64,000 nt of DNA from Limnohabitans sp. Rim47. Lineage in GTDB: Bacteria; Pseudomonadota; Gammaproteobacteria; Burkholderiales; Burkholderiaceae_C. Positions 42,094 through 50,558 of the stretch are shown here, piece by piece. The stretch is taken from contig NZ_FBYA01000002.1 of assembly GCF_001517545.1 (NCBI RefSeq), forward strand, positions 124,001 through 188,000. The letters are read 5' to 3'. How positions within the stretch are numbered: position 1 is the stretch's first letter; each line of letters opens with the position of its first letter. A program made the translations under genes and the position numbers. Under the pieces are notes generated by a model that worked only from the letters and a program-made list of their open reading frames with translations, made no database searches and was not told the DNA's origin.

Positions 42094-42978
42094 ATGAAAT
42101 TGGGATTTATCGGACTGGGCATCATGGGCAAACCCATGGTTGGGCATCTGCTGGCCGCTGGCCATGAACTCTTTGTGCACTCGCGCAGCGGCACACCAGA
42201 GGAACTGACAACCCAAGGGGCCAAAGCCTGCGCCAGCCCCGCCGAAGTGGCTCAGCATGCCGACATCATCTTCACCATGGTGCCCGACACCCCGCACGTT
42301 CAAGACGTGTTGTTTGGCGAGCACGGCGTGGCCAAAGCCCTGAGCGCAGGCAAGACGGTGGTGGACATGAGCTCCATCTCGCCCATCGCCACCAAAACGT
42401 TCGCCGCGCAAATCAACGCCTTGGGCTGTGACTATCTGGACGCCCCCGTTTCAGGCGGTGAAGTGGGTGCCAAAGCAGCCAGTCTGACCATCATGGTGGG
42501 CGGCAGCGAGGCCACTTTCAACAAGGTGCAACCCCTGTTCGCCTTGATGGGCAAAAACATCACCTTGATCGGCGACAACGGCAGCGGACAAACCTGCAAA
42601 GTGGCCAACCAGATCATCGTGGCGCTCAACATCGAAGCGGTGGGCGAGGCCCTGCTGTTTGCGGCCAAAGCGGGGGCCGACCCGGCCAAAGTGCGGCAAG
42701 CCCTGATGGGGGGCCTGGCCACCAGCCGCATTCTGGAGCTACATGGCGAACGCATGATCAAACGCACTTTCAACCCAGGTTTCCGCATCGAGCTGCACCA
42801 AAAAGACCTGAATCTGGCACTGGAAGGCGCCAAGGCCATGGGCCTGAGCCTGCCCAACACCGCCAACGCACAACAACTGATGAACAGCTGCATCGCCCAC
42901 GGCGGCGCGGCCTGGGACCATTCGGGTTTGGTGCGGGCGCTTGAAATCGCGGCCAACTTCCAGATCGCAGGCAACTGA
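42094..42978 (+). CDS. garR: 2-hydroxy-3-oxopropionate (tartronate semialdehyde) reductase GarR
   Basis: This 294-aa NAD(P)-dependent dehydrogenase is of the beta-hydroxyacid family. The Rossmann motif GFIGLGIMGKPM lies at 4-15, the substrate-binding 'DAPVSGGEVGAKAASLTIMVGG' near 118-139, and the catalytic Lys in 'GQTCKVANQIIVALN'. It reduces tartronate semialdehyde from the aldolase to D-glycerate. ATG 42094 follows TTTGGAG at 8 bp. Confidence 0.93.
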   Translation: MKLGFIGLGIMGKPMVGHLLAAGHELFVHSRSGTPEELTTQGAKACASPAEVAQHADIIFTMVPDTPHVQDVLFGEHGVAKALSAGKTVVDMSSISPIATKTFAAQINALGCDYLDAPVSGGEVGAKAASLTIMVGGSEATFNKVQPLFALMGKNITLIGDNGSGQTCKVANQIIVALNIEAVGEALLFAAKAGADPAKVRQALMGGLATSRILELHGERMIKRTFNPGFRIELHQKDLNLALEGAKAMGLSLPNTANAQQLMNSCIAHGGAAWDHSGLVRALEIAANFQIAGN

Positions 42979-43017
42979 ATTCCAGACGTCGAAACACCCA
43001 ACACCAGAGACACATCC

Positions 43018-43782
43018 ATGGACATGCCCCTCAACCATTTCAAACACGCGATCCAGTCGGGTCAAAAACAAATCGGTCTGTGGTCGCACCTGTGCAGCAA
43101 CATCAGCACCGAAATTTTGGCGCACTGCGGCTTTGACTGGCTGCTGCTGGACATGGAGCATTCACCCAACGACCTGCCCGAAATCCTGGCCCAGCTGCAA
43201 GCCATGAAGGGCAGCCCCACCACCCCGATCGTGCGTCCACCTTGGAACGACATGGTGACCTTCAAACGCTTGCTCGATGTGGGTGTGCAGACGCTCTTGG
43301 TGCCCTATATCCAGACCGCACAAGAGGCCCAACAAGCGGTGTCTTACACCCGTTATCCGCCACAAGGTGTGCGCGGTTATGCGGGTGCGCCACGCGCCAG
43401 TCACTATGGCCGTGTCAAAGGCTATGCCCAGCACAGCAGCGAAGAAATTTGCGTGCTGCTGCAAGTAGAGACAGTGCAAGGCCTGCAAAACATCGAAGCC
43501 ATCGCCAACGTAGACGGTGTGGATGGCGTGTTCATTGGCCCCGGTGATTTGTCGGCAGCGCTCGGCCACCTGGGCAACCCCAAGCACCCCGAGGTGCTGA
43601 AGGTGATCGACGAATCCATTGCCCGCATCCGCGCTTGCGGCAAAGCGGCTGGCATCCTCACTGGCGACGAAGCCCTGGCCCAACACTATGTTGAACAAGG
43701 CTGCCTGTTTGTGGCCGTGGGTGCCGACCAGAACGTGTTGCGCGACAGTGCCACCGCTTTGGCTGGCCGGTTCAAATCTTGA
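43018..43782 (+). CDS. garL: HpcH/HpaI aldolase, 5-keto-4-deoxy-D-glucarate aldolase (GarL-like)
   Basis: This 254-aa class II aldolase splits 5-keto-4-deoxyglucarate into pyruvate and tartronate semialdehyde. 'GLWSHLCSNISTEILAHCGFDWLLLDMEHSPND', 'RYPPQGVRGYAG', the metal ligand Glu in 'LLQVETVQGLQNIEAI' and 'GVFIGPGDLSAALGHLG' are family marks. GarL is favoured over HpaI/HpcH by its position between garR and udh. Confidence 0.88.
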   Translation: MDMPLNHFKHAIQSGQKQIGLWSHLCSNISTEILAHCGFDWLLLDMEHSPNDLPEILAQLQAMKGSPTTPIVRPPWNDMVTFKRLLDVGVQTLLVPYIQTAQEAQQAVSYTRYPPQGVRGYAGAPRASHYGRVKGYAQHSSEEICVLLQVETVQGLQNIEAIANVDGVDGVFIGPGDLSAALGHLGNPKHPEVLKVIDESIARIRACGKAAGILTGDEALAQHYVEQGCLFVAVGADQNVLRDSATALAGRFKS

Positions 43783-43796
43783 GCACGGAACAACAC

Positions 43797-44630
43797 ATGC
43801 CAAACACATCCACACCCACATCCAATTCAGGCATCCGGTTTCCACGCTTGCTGCTCACGGGCGCTGGCGGCAACCTGGGGCAAGAACTGCGCCCCCGCCT
43901 GAAGGCTTATTGCGACGTGCTGCGCGTCAGCCACCGCCGTGACCTGGGGCCTGCGGCAGCGGGTGAAGAGGTTCAGACGGCATCGCTCGAAGACGCCGAA
44001 CACATGCTGTCATTGCTCGACGGTGTGAGCGCCGTGGTGCACATGGGCGGTGTCTCGACCGAGCAGCCCTGGGCGCCGATCCTGGCGGGCAACATTGTGG
44101 GCATGGTCAACCTGTACGAAGCGGCCCGACTGAAAGGCGTCAAGCGCATCGTGTTTGCCAGCTCCAACCATGTGACTGGTTTTTACCGCCAGGACGAAGT
44201 GGTCAACACCCGCATGCCGCCCAAGCCCGATGGGTTTTATGGCCTGTCAAAAGCCTTTGGCGAAGACCTGGCCCAGCTGTATTGGGACCGTTGGGGCGTA
44301 GAAACGGTGAGCATCCGCATCGGCTCATCATTTACCGAACCGCGCGACCGCCGCATGCTGGCCACGTATCTGAGCTATGACGACTTAGAGCGCCTTGTGG
44401 TGGCAGCCCTGACTGCCCCCATCGTGGGTCACAGCATCATCTACGGCATGTCGGACAACCAAACCACCTGGTGGGACAACACCCACGCCAAACACATTGG
44501 CTACCGGCCACAAGACTCTTCTGACGTGTTCCGCCATGCCGTCGAAGCGCGCCAGCAGACGATTGACAAGCAAGACCCGGCCGCCATTTACCAAGGCGGC
44601 GCGTTCGTCAAGGCAACACCTCACGGCTGA
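43797..44630 (+). CDS. udh: NAD-dependent epimerase/dehydratase-fold protein, probable uronate dehydrogenase
   Basis: This 277-aa extended short-chain dehydrogenase has the NAD motif 'LLTGAGGNLGQELRPRL' near residue 17, 'VVHMGGVSTEQPW', the catalytic Ser run 'IVFASSNHVTGFY' and Tyr-x3-Lys in 'GFYGLSKAFGEDLA'. 'RIGSSFTEPRDRRMLATYLSYDDL' is typical of uronate dehydrogenases, which oxidise galacturonate or glucuronate to aldarolactones. Co-location with an SMP-30 lactonase and aldarate dehydratases supports this. ATG 43797 follows GGAA. Confidence 0.82.
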   Translation: MPNTSTPTSNSGIRFPRLLLTGAGGNLGQELRPRLKAYCDVLRVSHRRDLGPAAAGEEVQTASLEDAEHMLSLLDGVSAVVHMGGVSTEQPWAPILAGNIVGMVNLYEAARLKGVKRIVFASSNHVTGFYRQDEVVNTRMPPKPDGFYGLSKAFGEDLAQLYWDRWGVETVSIRIGSSFTEPRDRRMLATYLSYDDLERLVVAALTAPIVGHSIIYGMSDNQTTWWDNTHAKHIGYRPQDSSDVFRHAVEARQQTIDKQDPAAIYQGGAFVKATPHG

Positions 44631-44768
44631 GCGCAACCCTGGCAAAGCAAAAACGGGCAGGCCCCAAAAATTTCAAATGGCCTGAGCCAAGTTTCACAGC
44701 CCCTGCAATGGGCTGAGGCTACGATGGGTGGCTTTCAAAAATCGCTACACCCCCGCAGGAGACAACCC

Positions 44769-45920
44769 ATGCCCGTGATCACCAACATCGAAGACTTGCG
44801 CGTTTTGGCCGAAAAGCGCGTGCCGCGCATGTTCTACGACTACGCCGACAGCGGCTCATGGACCGAGGGCACCTACCGCGCCAACGAAAGCGATTTTCAC
44901 AAGATCAAGCTGCGTCAGCGTGTGGCCGTGAACATGGAAAACCGCAGCACCGCCACCAAGATGGTGGGCATCGACACCAAAATGCCCGTGTGCATCGCCC
45001 CTGTGGGTCTGACCGGCATGCAACACGCCGACGGCGAAATGCACGCGGCCATGGCCGCCAAAAAATTCGGCATTCCTTTCACGCTGTCGACCATGAGCAT
45101 CTGCTCCATCGAAGACATCGCGGCCCACACGCAAGCGCCGTTTTGGTTTCAGCTTTACATGATGCGCGACCGCGAGGCCATGGCCCGCATGATTGACCGC
45201 TGCAAAGCCGCCAACGTGAGCGCCCTGGTGCTCACGCTCGATTTGCAGGTGATTGGCCAGCGCCACAAAGACCTCAAAAACGGCCTGACCGCGCCACCCC
45301 GTCCCACCATCGCCAACATCATCAACCTGATGACCAAGCCGCGCTGGTGCTTGGGCATGGCGGGCACCAAACGCCACACCTTTGGCAACTTGGTGGGCCA
45401 TGTGAAAGCCGTGACCAACATGAAGTCGCTGGCCTCATGGACCAACGAGCAGTTTGACCCGACCCTCAACTGGGAGGACGTGGCTTGGGTCAAAAAACAA
45501 TGGGGCGGCAAGCTGATCCTCAAAGGCATCATGGACGTGGAAGACGCCCAACTGGCCGTGGCCAGCGGTGCCGACGCGATCGTGGTCAGCAACCACGGCG
45601 GCCGCCAGCTTGACGGCGCACCCAGCAGCATCGAAGCCCTGCCCGCCATCGTGGCCGCCGTGGGCAGCCAGATCGAGGTTTGGATGGACGGCGGCATCCG
45701 CAGCGGCCAAGACGTGCTCAAGGCCTGGGCGCTGGGCGCCAAAGGCACCATGATCGGCCGCGCCATGGTTTATGGCCTGGGCGCCATGGGCGAAGAAGGC
45801 GTGACCAAAGCCCTGCAAATCATCCACAAAGAGCTGGACGTGACCATGGCCTTTTGTGGGCGCACCGACATCCAGACGGTGGACAAAAGCATCTTGCTGC
45901 CCGGCACGTTTCCGGTCTGA
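44769..45920 (+). CDS. lldD: FMN-dependent alpha-hydroxy-acid dehydrogenase, LldD-like
   Basis: This 383-aa TIM-barrel flavoenzyme probably oxidises L-lactate or a related 2-hydroxy acid to the keto acid at the inner membrane. 'APVGLTGMQHADGEMHAAMAAKKFGIPFTLSTMSICSIED', 'LILKGIMDVEDAQLA' with the catalytic Lys, and 'VVSNHGGRQLDGAPSSIEALP' with the active-site His and substrate Arg are conserved. ATG 44769 follows CAGGAGA at 7 bp. It stands apart from the aldarate genes by 138 bp that show no clear terminator or promoter. Confidence 0.88.
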   Translation: MPVITNIEDLRVLAEKRVPRMFYDYADSGSWTEGTYRANESDFHKIKLRQRVAVNMENRSTATKMVGIDTKMPVCIAPVGLTGMQHADGEMHAAMAAKKFGIPFTLSTMSICSIEDIAAHTQAPFWFQLYMMRDREAMARMIDRCKAANVSALVLTLDLQVIGQRHKDLKNGLTAPPRPTIANIINLMTKPRWCLGMAGTKRHTFGNLVGHVKAVTNMKSLASWTNEQFDPTLNWEDVAWVKKQWGGKLILKGIMDVEDAQLAVASGADAIVVSNHGGRQLDGAPSSIEALPAIVAAVGSQIEVWMDGGIRSGQDVLKAWALGAKGTMIGRAMVYGLGAMGEEGVTKALQIIHKELDVTMAFCGRTDIQTVDKSILLPGTFPV

Positions 45921-45926
45921 TGCCCG

Positions 45927-45962
45927 AACCCAAGCTTGGCTGAAAGATCAGCCTTTGGGTTT
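45927..45962. terminator. Bidirectional terminator between lldD and the META-domain gene
   Basis: The two-level hairpin has outer arms AACCCAA and TTGGGTT and inner arms GGCTGA and TCAGCC around AAGA. It overlaps the stop codon of the minus-strand gene. Confidence 0.7.
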
Positions 45963-46373
45963 AAAGCGCCACAACACCTGCCCCGCCTCGTCCAATAACA
46001 GCAATTGACCCTGCTCTTGCCGGGCTGAACGGGTTTGGGCCATGGCCTGCAAAAACCGGTCTTCAGTCTCCATCACCCCCGGCTGAAAACAGTACATGCG
46101 GGTCGACCCCATCTGCACCCAACGCAGCGAATCAGGGCCGATATCGGCTTTGCCGAAATACCGGTTGCAACCGGTATGACCTGAAATTTGGCCCGTGCTG
46201 GCAATGTCCAGACTGGCCGGCAACTGCCCCAGCTTGGGACCTGCGTCTACCCAATGCGTTTCGAGCAAGGCTTTGGGGCTCCAAGCTTGCGCATGCCCCG
46301 AGCTCAATGGTGAGCAAGCCACCAAACCCCACACGGCAACGCCTAGCGCACCGATCACAAACTGCTTGTTCAT
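45948..46373 (-). CDS. META-domain (HslJ-like) lipoprotein
   Basis: This 141-aa protein has a lipoprotein signal peptide with lipobox LVAC at about residues 17-20. A META/HslJ domain follows: 'LLETHWVDAGPKLGQLPASLDIASTGQISGHTGCNRYFGKADI' matches the hallmark 'l.G..W.l........p.l.f......g..GCN.f.G.y', and 'MYCFQPGVMETEDRFLQAM' the second conserved block. HslJ-type proteins are linked to heat or novobiocin tolerance in E. coli; the function here is unknown. The start 46373 is favoured by GGGATG upstream over ATG 46379. Confidence 0.8.
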   Translation of the reverse strand: MNKQFVIGALGVAVWGLVACSPLSSGHAQAWSPKALLETHWVDAGPKLGQLPASLDIASTGQISGHTGCNRYFGKADIGPDSLRWVQMGSTRMYCFQPGVMETEDRFLQAMAQTRSARQEQGQLLLLDEAGQVLWRFKPKG

Positions 46374-46455
46374 ATCCATCCCTTTTTATTTGTACCTACA
46401 GGCCGGATGTTAATCGCCAGGCCGTAGAGGCTGAACTTGGCGTTATCCTTCGGCG

Positions 46456-47760
46456 GTGCCACCCGATACCGCCCCCATCGCTCAATCCCACAGCGCAGGT
46501 CTGCCGCGCCGCATTGCCCACCTCGACATGGACGCTTTTTACGCCTCCTGCGAGTTGCTGCGCTACCCACAGCTCAAGGGCTTGCCCGTGGTCATTGGCG
46601 GTGGCCGACGCAAAGAAGACGACCTGCTGGGCAAGCTGCAAACGGCTTACCCCGATAGCGAATGGACCGAAGCCACCTTTGCCGAACGGCTGGACCGCAT
46701 CCCGGTGGATTTTTTCCCGCGCATCGAAGGCTACACCGGGCGCGGCGTCATCACCACCGCCACCTATGCGGCCCGGCAATTTGGCATCGGTTCGGCCATG
46801 GGCCTGATGAAAGCCGCCAAACTGTGCCCGCAAGCGATCCTTTTGCCTGTGGACTTTGAGCGCTATCGGCATTACTCGCGCACCTTCAAAAGCATCATCC
46901 TCGACATCGCCCCTGTCATGCAGGACCGGGGCGTGGACGAGGTCTACATCGACTTCACCCATGTGCCCGGCGGCCAGCGCGAAGGCGGGCGGGTGCTGGC
47001 CCGCTTGATCCAAAAAAGCATTTCCGACGCCACCGGCCTGACCTGCTCGATTGGCGTGGCCCCCAACAAACTGATCGCCAAAATGGCCAGCGAGTTCAAC
47101 AAACCCAAGGGCATCTCCATCGTGCACGAGGCCGACCTGCAAAGCCTGATCTGGCCGCTGGCTTGCCGCAAGATCAACGGCGTCGGCCCCAAGGCCGATG
47201 AAAAACTGCAACGCTTTGGCATCCACACCATCGGCGACTTGGCTGCACGTGAACAGCACTGGCTGGTGGAACACTTTGGCAAAAGCTACGGCGCCTGGCT
47301 GTTTGATGCCGCTTGGGGCCGCGACGATCGCCCGATCGAAACCGAGAGCGAACCTGTCAGCATGAGCCGCGAAACCACATTCGAGCGCGACCTGCACGCC
47401 GTGCGCGACCGGGCCGAGCTGGGCGCAGTGTTCACCCGCTTGTGTGAACAGGTGGCGGCCGATTTGCAACGCAAAGGCTACGAAGGCAAAACCATCGGCA
47501 TCAAGCTGCGCTATGACAACTTTCAGGCCGTCACGCGCGACCAGTCATTGCCCGGTTACACGGCTGACGCCAAACAAATCCGCCAAGTCGCGGGGCAGTG
47601 CTTGAAACGGGTGGACTTGTCACGCCGCGTGCGCCTGCTGGGCGTGCGGGTGGGCTCGCTGGTCAAGACGGGGACAGCGACTGCAACGATCAGTCACCCT
47701 ATGGCTGCAGAAGAACAGGGCCATGGGCCTCAAGCGCAGCTGATGTTCACGGACGACTGA
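46456..47760 (+). CDS. dinB: Y-family DNA polymerase, DinB/Pol IV-like
   Basis: This 434-aa translesion polymerase has catalytic acidic residues in 'HLDMDAFYASCE' (about 22-33) and 'GVDEVYIDF' (near 158). 'YAARQFGIGSAMGL', the helix-hairpin-helix 'KINGVGPKADEKLQRFGIHTIGDLA', and the little finger domain follow. Compared with E. coli Pol IV it has an insert of about 25 residues after the first strand ('GGGRRKEDDLLGKLQTAYPDSEW...'). The C-terminus QAQLMF resembles a beta-clamp binding motif. The start is GTG 46456; no LexA box was found upstream. Confidence 0.87.
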   Translation: MPPDTAPIAQSHSAGLPRRIAHLDMDAFYASCELLRYPQLKGLPVVIGGGRRKEDDLLGKLQTAYPDSEWTEATFAERLDRIPVDFFPRIEGYTGRGVITTATYAARQFGIGSAMGLMKAAKLCPQAILLPVDFERYRHYSRTFKSIILDIAPVMQDRGVDEVYIDFTHVPGGQREGGRVLARLIQKSISDATGLTCSIGVAPNKLIAKMASEFNKPKGISIVHEADLQSLIWPLACRKINGVGPKADEKLQRFGIHTIGDLAAREQHWLVEHFGKSYGAWLFDAAWGRDDRPIETESEPVSMSRETTFERDLHAVRDRAELGAVFTRLCEQVAADLQRKGYEGKTIGIKLRYDNFQAVTRDQSLPGYTADAKQIRQVAGQCLKRVDLSRRVRLLGVRVGSLVKTGTATATISHPMAAEEQGHGPQAQLMFTDD

Positions 47761-47775
47761 GGGCCGCCAAACCTG

Positions 47776-48060
47776 TCAATGGCTGTGCAACTTCTCCTGC
47801 AGCCAGACCTTGATGAGCGACTGATAAGGCACATCCCGTGCGTTGGCAGCGACCTTGATGCTGTCAAGCAAATGCTGGGGCAGTCGCAATGAAATGGTCT
47901 TGGTGGTGGGGCGCAAGTTGGGTAATTTCACTTTTTGCGCCTTTGTCCAGTCCACATGCACGGTGGAGTCTTGACCTTTTGTATCTGACTCCCAGTAAGC
48001 GCGCTCTTGTGCCTCTGTCTTGAATTTGGGAATCGGTTGCTTAGCTGTCTGCTTGTTCAT
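47776..48060 (-). CDS. brnA: BrnA-type antitoxin (CopG/ribbon-helix-helix)
   Basis: This 94-aa protein has an N-terminal toxin-binding region ('IPKFKTEAQERAYWESDTKGQDSTVHVDW') typical of BrnA/CopG antitoxins. The C-terminal ribbon-helix-helix is 'TKTISLRLPQHLLDSIKVAANARDVPYQSLIKVWLQEKL'. It binds and neutralises the toxin encoded just upstream and would repress the pair. The two genes overlap by 20 bp. Confidence 0.87.
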   Translation of the reverse strand: MNKQTAKQPIPKFKTEAQERAYWESDTKGQDSTVHVDWTKAQKVKLPNLRPTTKTISLRLPQHLLDSIKVAANARDVPYQSLIKVWLQEKLHSH

Positions 48061-48343
48061 AAAAACTGCGCTCCTTTCTGTGCATGTTCCGTGCTGAAAT
48101 CACGCGAATTAACTCGCCTGATCGGCGCAAAGTGAAGGTGATGTGCAAGCGCCGACCTTCGTCCGTCATGCCCAACGCGTGAAGCCGGGCTTCACTCTCA
48201 CTGTGCGCCACATCGTTCAAAAAAAGCAAAGGCGCATTGAAGAAAACCTGCTCAGCCTCTGCCGTACTGACGCTATGTTTGTCATTCTTTCGCTCGTTGC
48301 CTGCATCCCATTCGAAGCCGACGATGGTTGAGAAATCAATCAT
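48041..48343 (-). CDS. brnT: BrnT-family ribonuclease toxin
   Basis: This 100-aa RelE-fold toxin has the BrnT start 'FEWDAGNERKNDKHSVSTAEAEQVFFN', with 'HALGMTDEGRRLHITFTLRRSGELIRVISARNMHRKER', the conserved pattern of the family. The toxin-first order matches brnTA operons. An inverted repeat (TTTGTA..TACAAA, 48346-48370) lies directly upstream and is the likely autorepression site. Confidence 0.9.
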   Translation of the reverse strand: MIDFSTIVGFEWDAGNERKNDKHSVSTAEAEQVFFNAPLLFLNDVAHSESEARLHALGMTDEGRRLHITFTLRRSGELIRVISARNMHRKERSFYEQADS

Positions 48344-48345
48344 GA

Positions 48346-48370
48346 TTTGTATATTACTATCATTTACAAA
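48346..48370 (-). promoter_or_regulatory. Inverted repeat upstream of brnT, putative BrnA operator
   Basis: Arms TTTGTA (48346-48351) and TACAAA (48365-48370) flank an AT-rich centre three bases upstream of the brnT start codon, where a ribbon-helix-helix repressor would block transcription or translation. Confidence 0.5.
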
Positions 48371-48443
48371 ACCTGACGAGCCTGATCAGACAAGGTCAAA
48401 GCCGCGACAGCAACGCCATCTGCCAGCCGCTACATTGACCCAG

Positions 48444-49298
48444 ATGAGACACCCCACAAACAAACTCAACTGCTTTGCTCTAACGACTGACCAGTACGTC
48501 GCGCACTTGGTGATGAACCGCCCCGAGGCGATGAACACCATGCACCCCACTTTTTGGCGCGAGCTGCACGAGGTGCTGACCGACATCCACAAAGCGGGCA
48601 CTGCACGGGCGCTGGTGATCTCGAGCACGGGCAAACACTTCAGCGCGGGCATGGACCTGCAAACCTTTGGCAGCGCTATTCAAATGGACGACACCAGTGC
48701 CGAAGGCCGCTCGGCTGTGTACGACCTGCTGACCGACATGCAGCGCACCTTTACCCTGCTCGAAGAACTGCGCATCCCGGTGATCGCGGCCATCCACGGC
48801 GGCTGCATTGGCGGCGCGGTGGACATGGTGACGGCTTGCTGCATGCGCTATGCCTCGGCCGATGCGTTCTTCTGCATCCAGGAAATCAATATCGGCATGG
48901 TGGCCGATGTGGGCACCTTGCAGCGCCTGCCCAAGCTGCTGCCCATGGCGCTCGTCAAAGAACTGGCCTACACAGGCCGACGCCTCGGTGCCGACAAAGC
49001 GCTGGCCTATGGCTTGGTCAACGAGGTGCTGCCCACCCACGAGGCCGCCGTGGCCGCCGCCCTGCAAGCGGCCAAAGAGATTGCCAGCAAACCACCCGTG
49101 GCCATCTGGGGCACCAAGCAAGTGCTGCACTACGCCCGCGACCACAGCACTGAAGACAGCCTGCGCCACATGGGCTGGCTGCAAGGCGCGATCTGGAGCA
49201 ACGCCAATGTGCGCGAGGCCATCAGTGCGTTTCAGCAAAAGCGCGAGGCCAACTTTGCGCCACTGCCAGCGCTCAAAGGGTTTCGGGAGTTTGGGTGA
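48444..49298 (+). CDS. Crotonase-family protein, dienoyl-CoA isomerase-like
   Basis: This 284-aa enoyl-CoA hydratase/isomerase has oxyanion-hole segments 'STGKHFSAGMDLQTF' and 'IHGGCIGGAVDMVTACCMRYASADAFFCIQEINIGMVADVGTLQRLPKLL'. The aspartate in 'IGMVADVG' and the long match to the 'GGxVDLxTACDxRY' segment are features of delta(3,5)-delta(2,4)-dienoyl-CoA isomerases rather than of simple hydratases. It would act in beta-oxidation of unsaturated acyl-CoA. ATG 48444 is chosen; the upstream open frame is antisense to brnT. Confidence 0.82.
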   Translation: MRHPTNKLNCFALTTDQYVAHLVMNRPEAMNTMHPTFWRELHEVLTDIHKAGTARALVISSTGKHFSAGMDLQTFGSAIQMDDTSAEGRSAVYDLLTDMQRTFTLLEELRIPVIAAIHGGCIGGAVDMVTACCMRYASADAFFCIQEINIGMVADVGTLQRLPKLLPMALVKELAYTGRRLGADKALAYGLVNEVLPTHEAAVAAALQAAKEIASKPPVAIWGTKQVLHYARDHSTEDSLRHMGWLQGAIWSNANVREAISAFQQKREANFAPLPALKGFREFG

Positions 49299-49350
49299 TG
49301 CTGGATCATCACTTTTGATGGACCGCTCCAAGCCTTCTAAAACTGACCGC

Positions 49351-49434
49351 TTACTCAGCCGCAAACGGATCAAATAACTCAAAACCCAAAGCCTGAAAAT
49401 CAGTCACATTCCAGGTGGCAACCGTCAGCCCATG
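49351..49434 (-). pseudogene. Relic of a PIN-domain (VapC-type) toxin, C-terminal end only
   Basis: The minus-strand frame ends '..HGLTVATWNVTDFQALGFELFDPFAAE' (given here in outline), which fits the C-terminus of VapC toxins: HGLT-x-x-T-x-N-x-x-DF followed by a hydrophobic strand and NPF/DPF. Upstream residues do not continue the PIN fold and the sequence there is antisense to the deacetylase gene. It is a decayed toxin gene left beside a toxin-rich region. Confidence 0.55.
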
Positions 49435-50484
49435 AAAATCTTCCACAACACCCAACACGCCGAGCACGCAGGCCGCCAAGAAATGTTCCGTGGCCGCTTG
49501 GTCGATTGCCACGAAGTGCCGCAGCGCTTGCAGCATGTGCTGGATGAACTGGCGCGGCGGCCCGTGGGCAGTTTGGTGCAGCCTGCGGCCGACCTGCCGC
49601 TGGACGCGGCTTTGCGCCGAGTGCACAGCGCCGACTACTTGGACTTTTTGGCGCGCGCTTGGCGCGACTGGGTGGCGCTGGACCCGGCCAATGCGGCGGT
49701 AGACGCCCTGCCCTCGGTCTGGCCGCTGGCGTCAAAACACGGCTTTCGCACCGATGTGCCGCCGCTCAACTTTGCGGCGCGGCTGGGGCAATACGCGTTT
49801 GACTCGGGCACACCCTTGATGGCAGGCAGCTGGGCCGCCGCACGCGAGGGCGCGGCCTGCGCACTGGCGGCTGCGCAAGCGGTGCTGGCGGGTGATCGAT
49901 TCGCCATGGCACTGACCCGCCCACCGGGCCACCATGCTGGGCCGAACTACATGGGCGGTTATTGCTTCATCAACAACGCCGCCGTGGCCGCGCAAGCCCT
50001 GCGCGACGGCGGGCTGCAGCGCGTGGCCGTGCTGGATGTGGACTATCACCACGGCAACGGCACGCAGACCATTTTTTATGAGCGAGGCGATGTGTTCACC
50101 GCCTCGGTTCACGGCGATCCCCGCACCGAATACCCGTTCTTTTTAGGCCATGCCGACGAGCGCGGCGCGGGGGCTGGAGAGGGCTTTAACCTGAACCTGC
50201 CTTTGCCACGCGGCACCGGCTTTGAAGTCTGGTGGGCCACGCTGCAAACCGCCATGCAAGCGGTCAGCGACTTTGCGCCGCAAGCGCTGGTGGTGCCGCT
50301 GGGGCTGGACACGTTTGAGGGCGACCCGATCTCGGGCTTCAAGCTGCGCAGTGCCGATTACCTGAAGCTGGGGCAAGCCATTGCGCAATTGGGGCTGCCG
50401 ACGGTGCTGACGTTTGAAGGCGGCTATGCCGTGGCCGAGGTGGGGGTGAACACGGTGAATGTGCTGGAAGGATTGGGCCGCTGA
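49432..50484 (+). CDS. Histone deacetylase-family protein, acetylpolyamine amidohydrolase-like
   Basis: This 350-aa zinc hydrolase has active-site sequences 'ALTRPPGHHAGPNYMGGYCFINNAAVAA' (catalytic His pair), 'VAVLDVDYHHGNGTQTIFYERGDVF' (zinc ligands Asp and His), 'GLDTFEGDPISGFKL' (third ligand Asp) and 'TFEGGYAV'. The N-terminal 'MKIFHNTQHAEH' and the length are like AphA/AphB acetylpolyamine amidohydrolases. It would deacetylate small acetylated amines. The gene start overlaps the PIN relic. Confidence 0.88.
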   Translation: MKIFHNTQHAEHAGRQEMFRGRLVDCHEVPQRLQHVLDELARRPVGSLVQPAADLPLDAALRRVHSADYLDFLARAWRDWVALDPANAAVDALPSVWPLASKHGFRTDVPPLNFAARLGQYAFDSGTPLMAGSWAAAREGAACALAAAQAVLAGDRFAMALTRPPGHHAGPNYMGGYCFINNAAVAAQALRDGGLQRVAVLDVDYHHGNGTQTIFYERGDVFTASVHGDPRTEYPFFLGHADERGAGAGEGFNLNLPLPRGTGFEVWWATLQTAMQAVSDFAPQALVVPLGLDTFEGDPISGFKLRSADYLKLGQAIAQLGLPTVLTFEGGYAVAEVGVNTVNVLEGLGR

Positions 50485-50491
50485 AATCGGC

Positions 50492-50516
50492 TTGCGGCCA
50501 AAGACATTCGGCCGCA
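50492..50516. terminator. Hairpin between convergent deacetylase and fic genes
   Basis: TGCGGCC and GGCCGCA arms enclose about 10 bases within the 74-bp gap. There is no T tract, so termination is only possible. Confidence 0.35.
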
Positions 50517-50558
50517 GGGGCAGCCTCCCACATCCATGCAACAACTGATTGGCTGGCT

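Noticed and set aside
46380..46455. LexA box upstream of the DinB-like gene
   Set aside because: No CTGT-N8-ACAG-like palindrome was found in the gap.
46396..47469. Minus-strand open frame of 357 codons within the DinB-like gene
   Set aside because: Antisense shadow; the plus-strand frame carries clear polymerase motifs.
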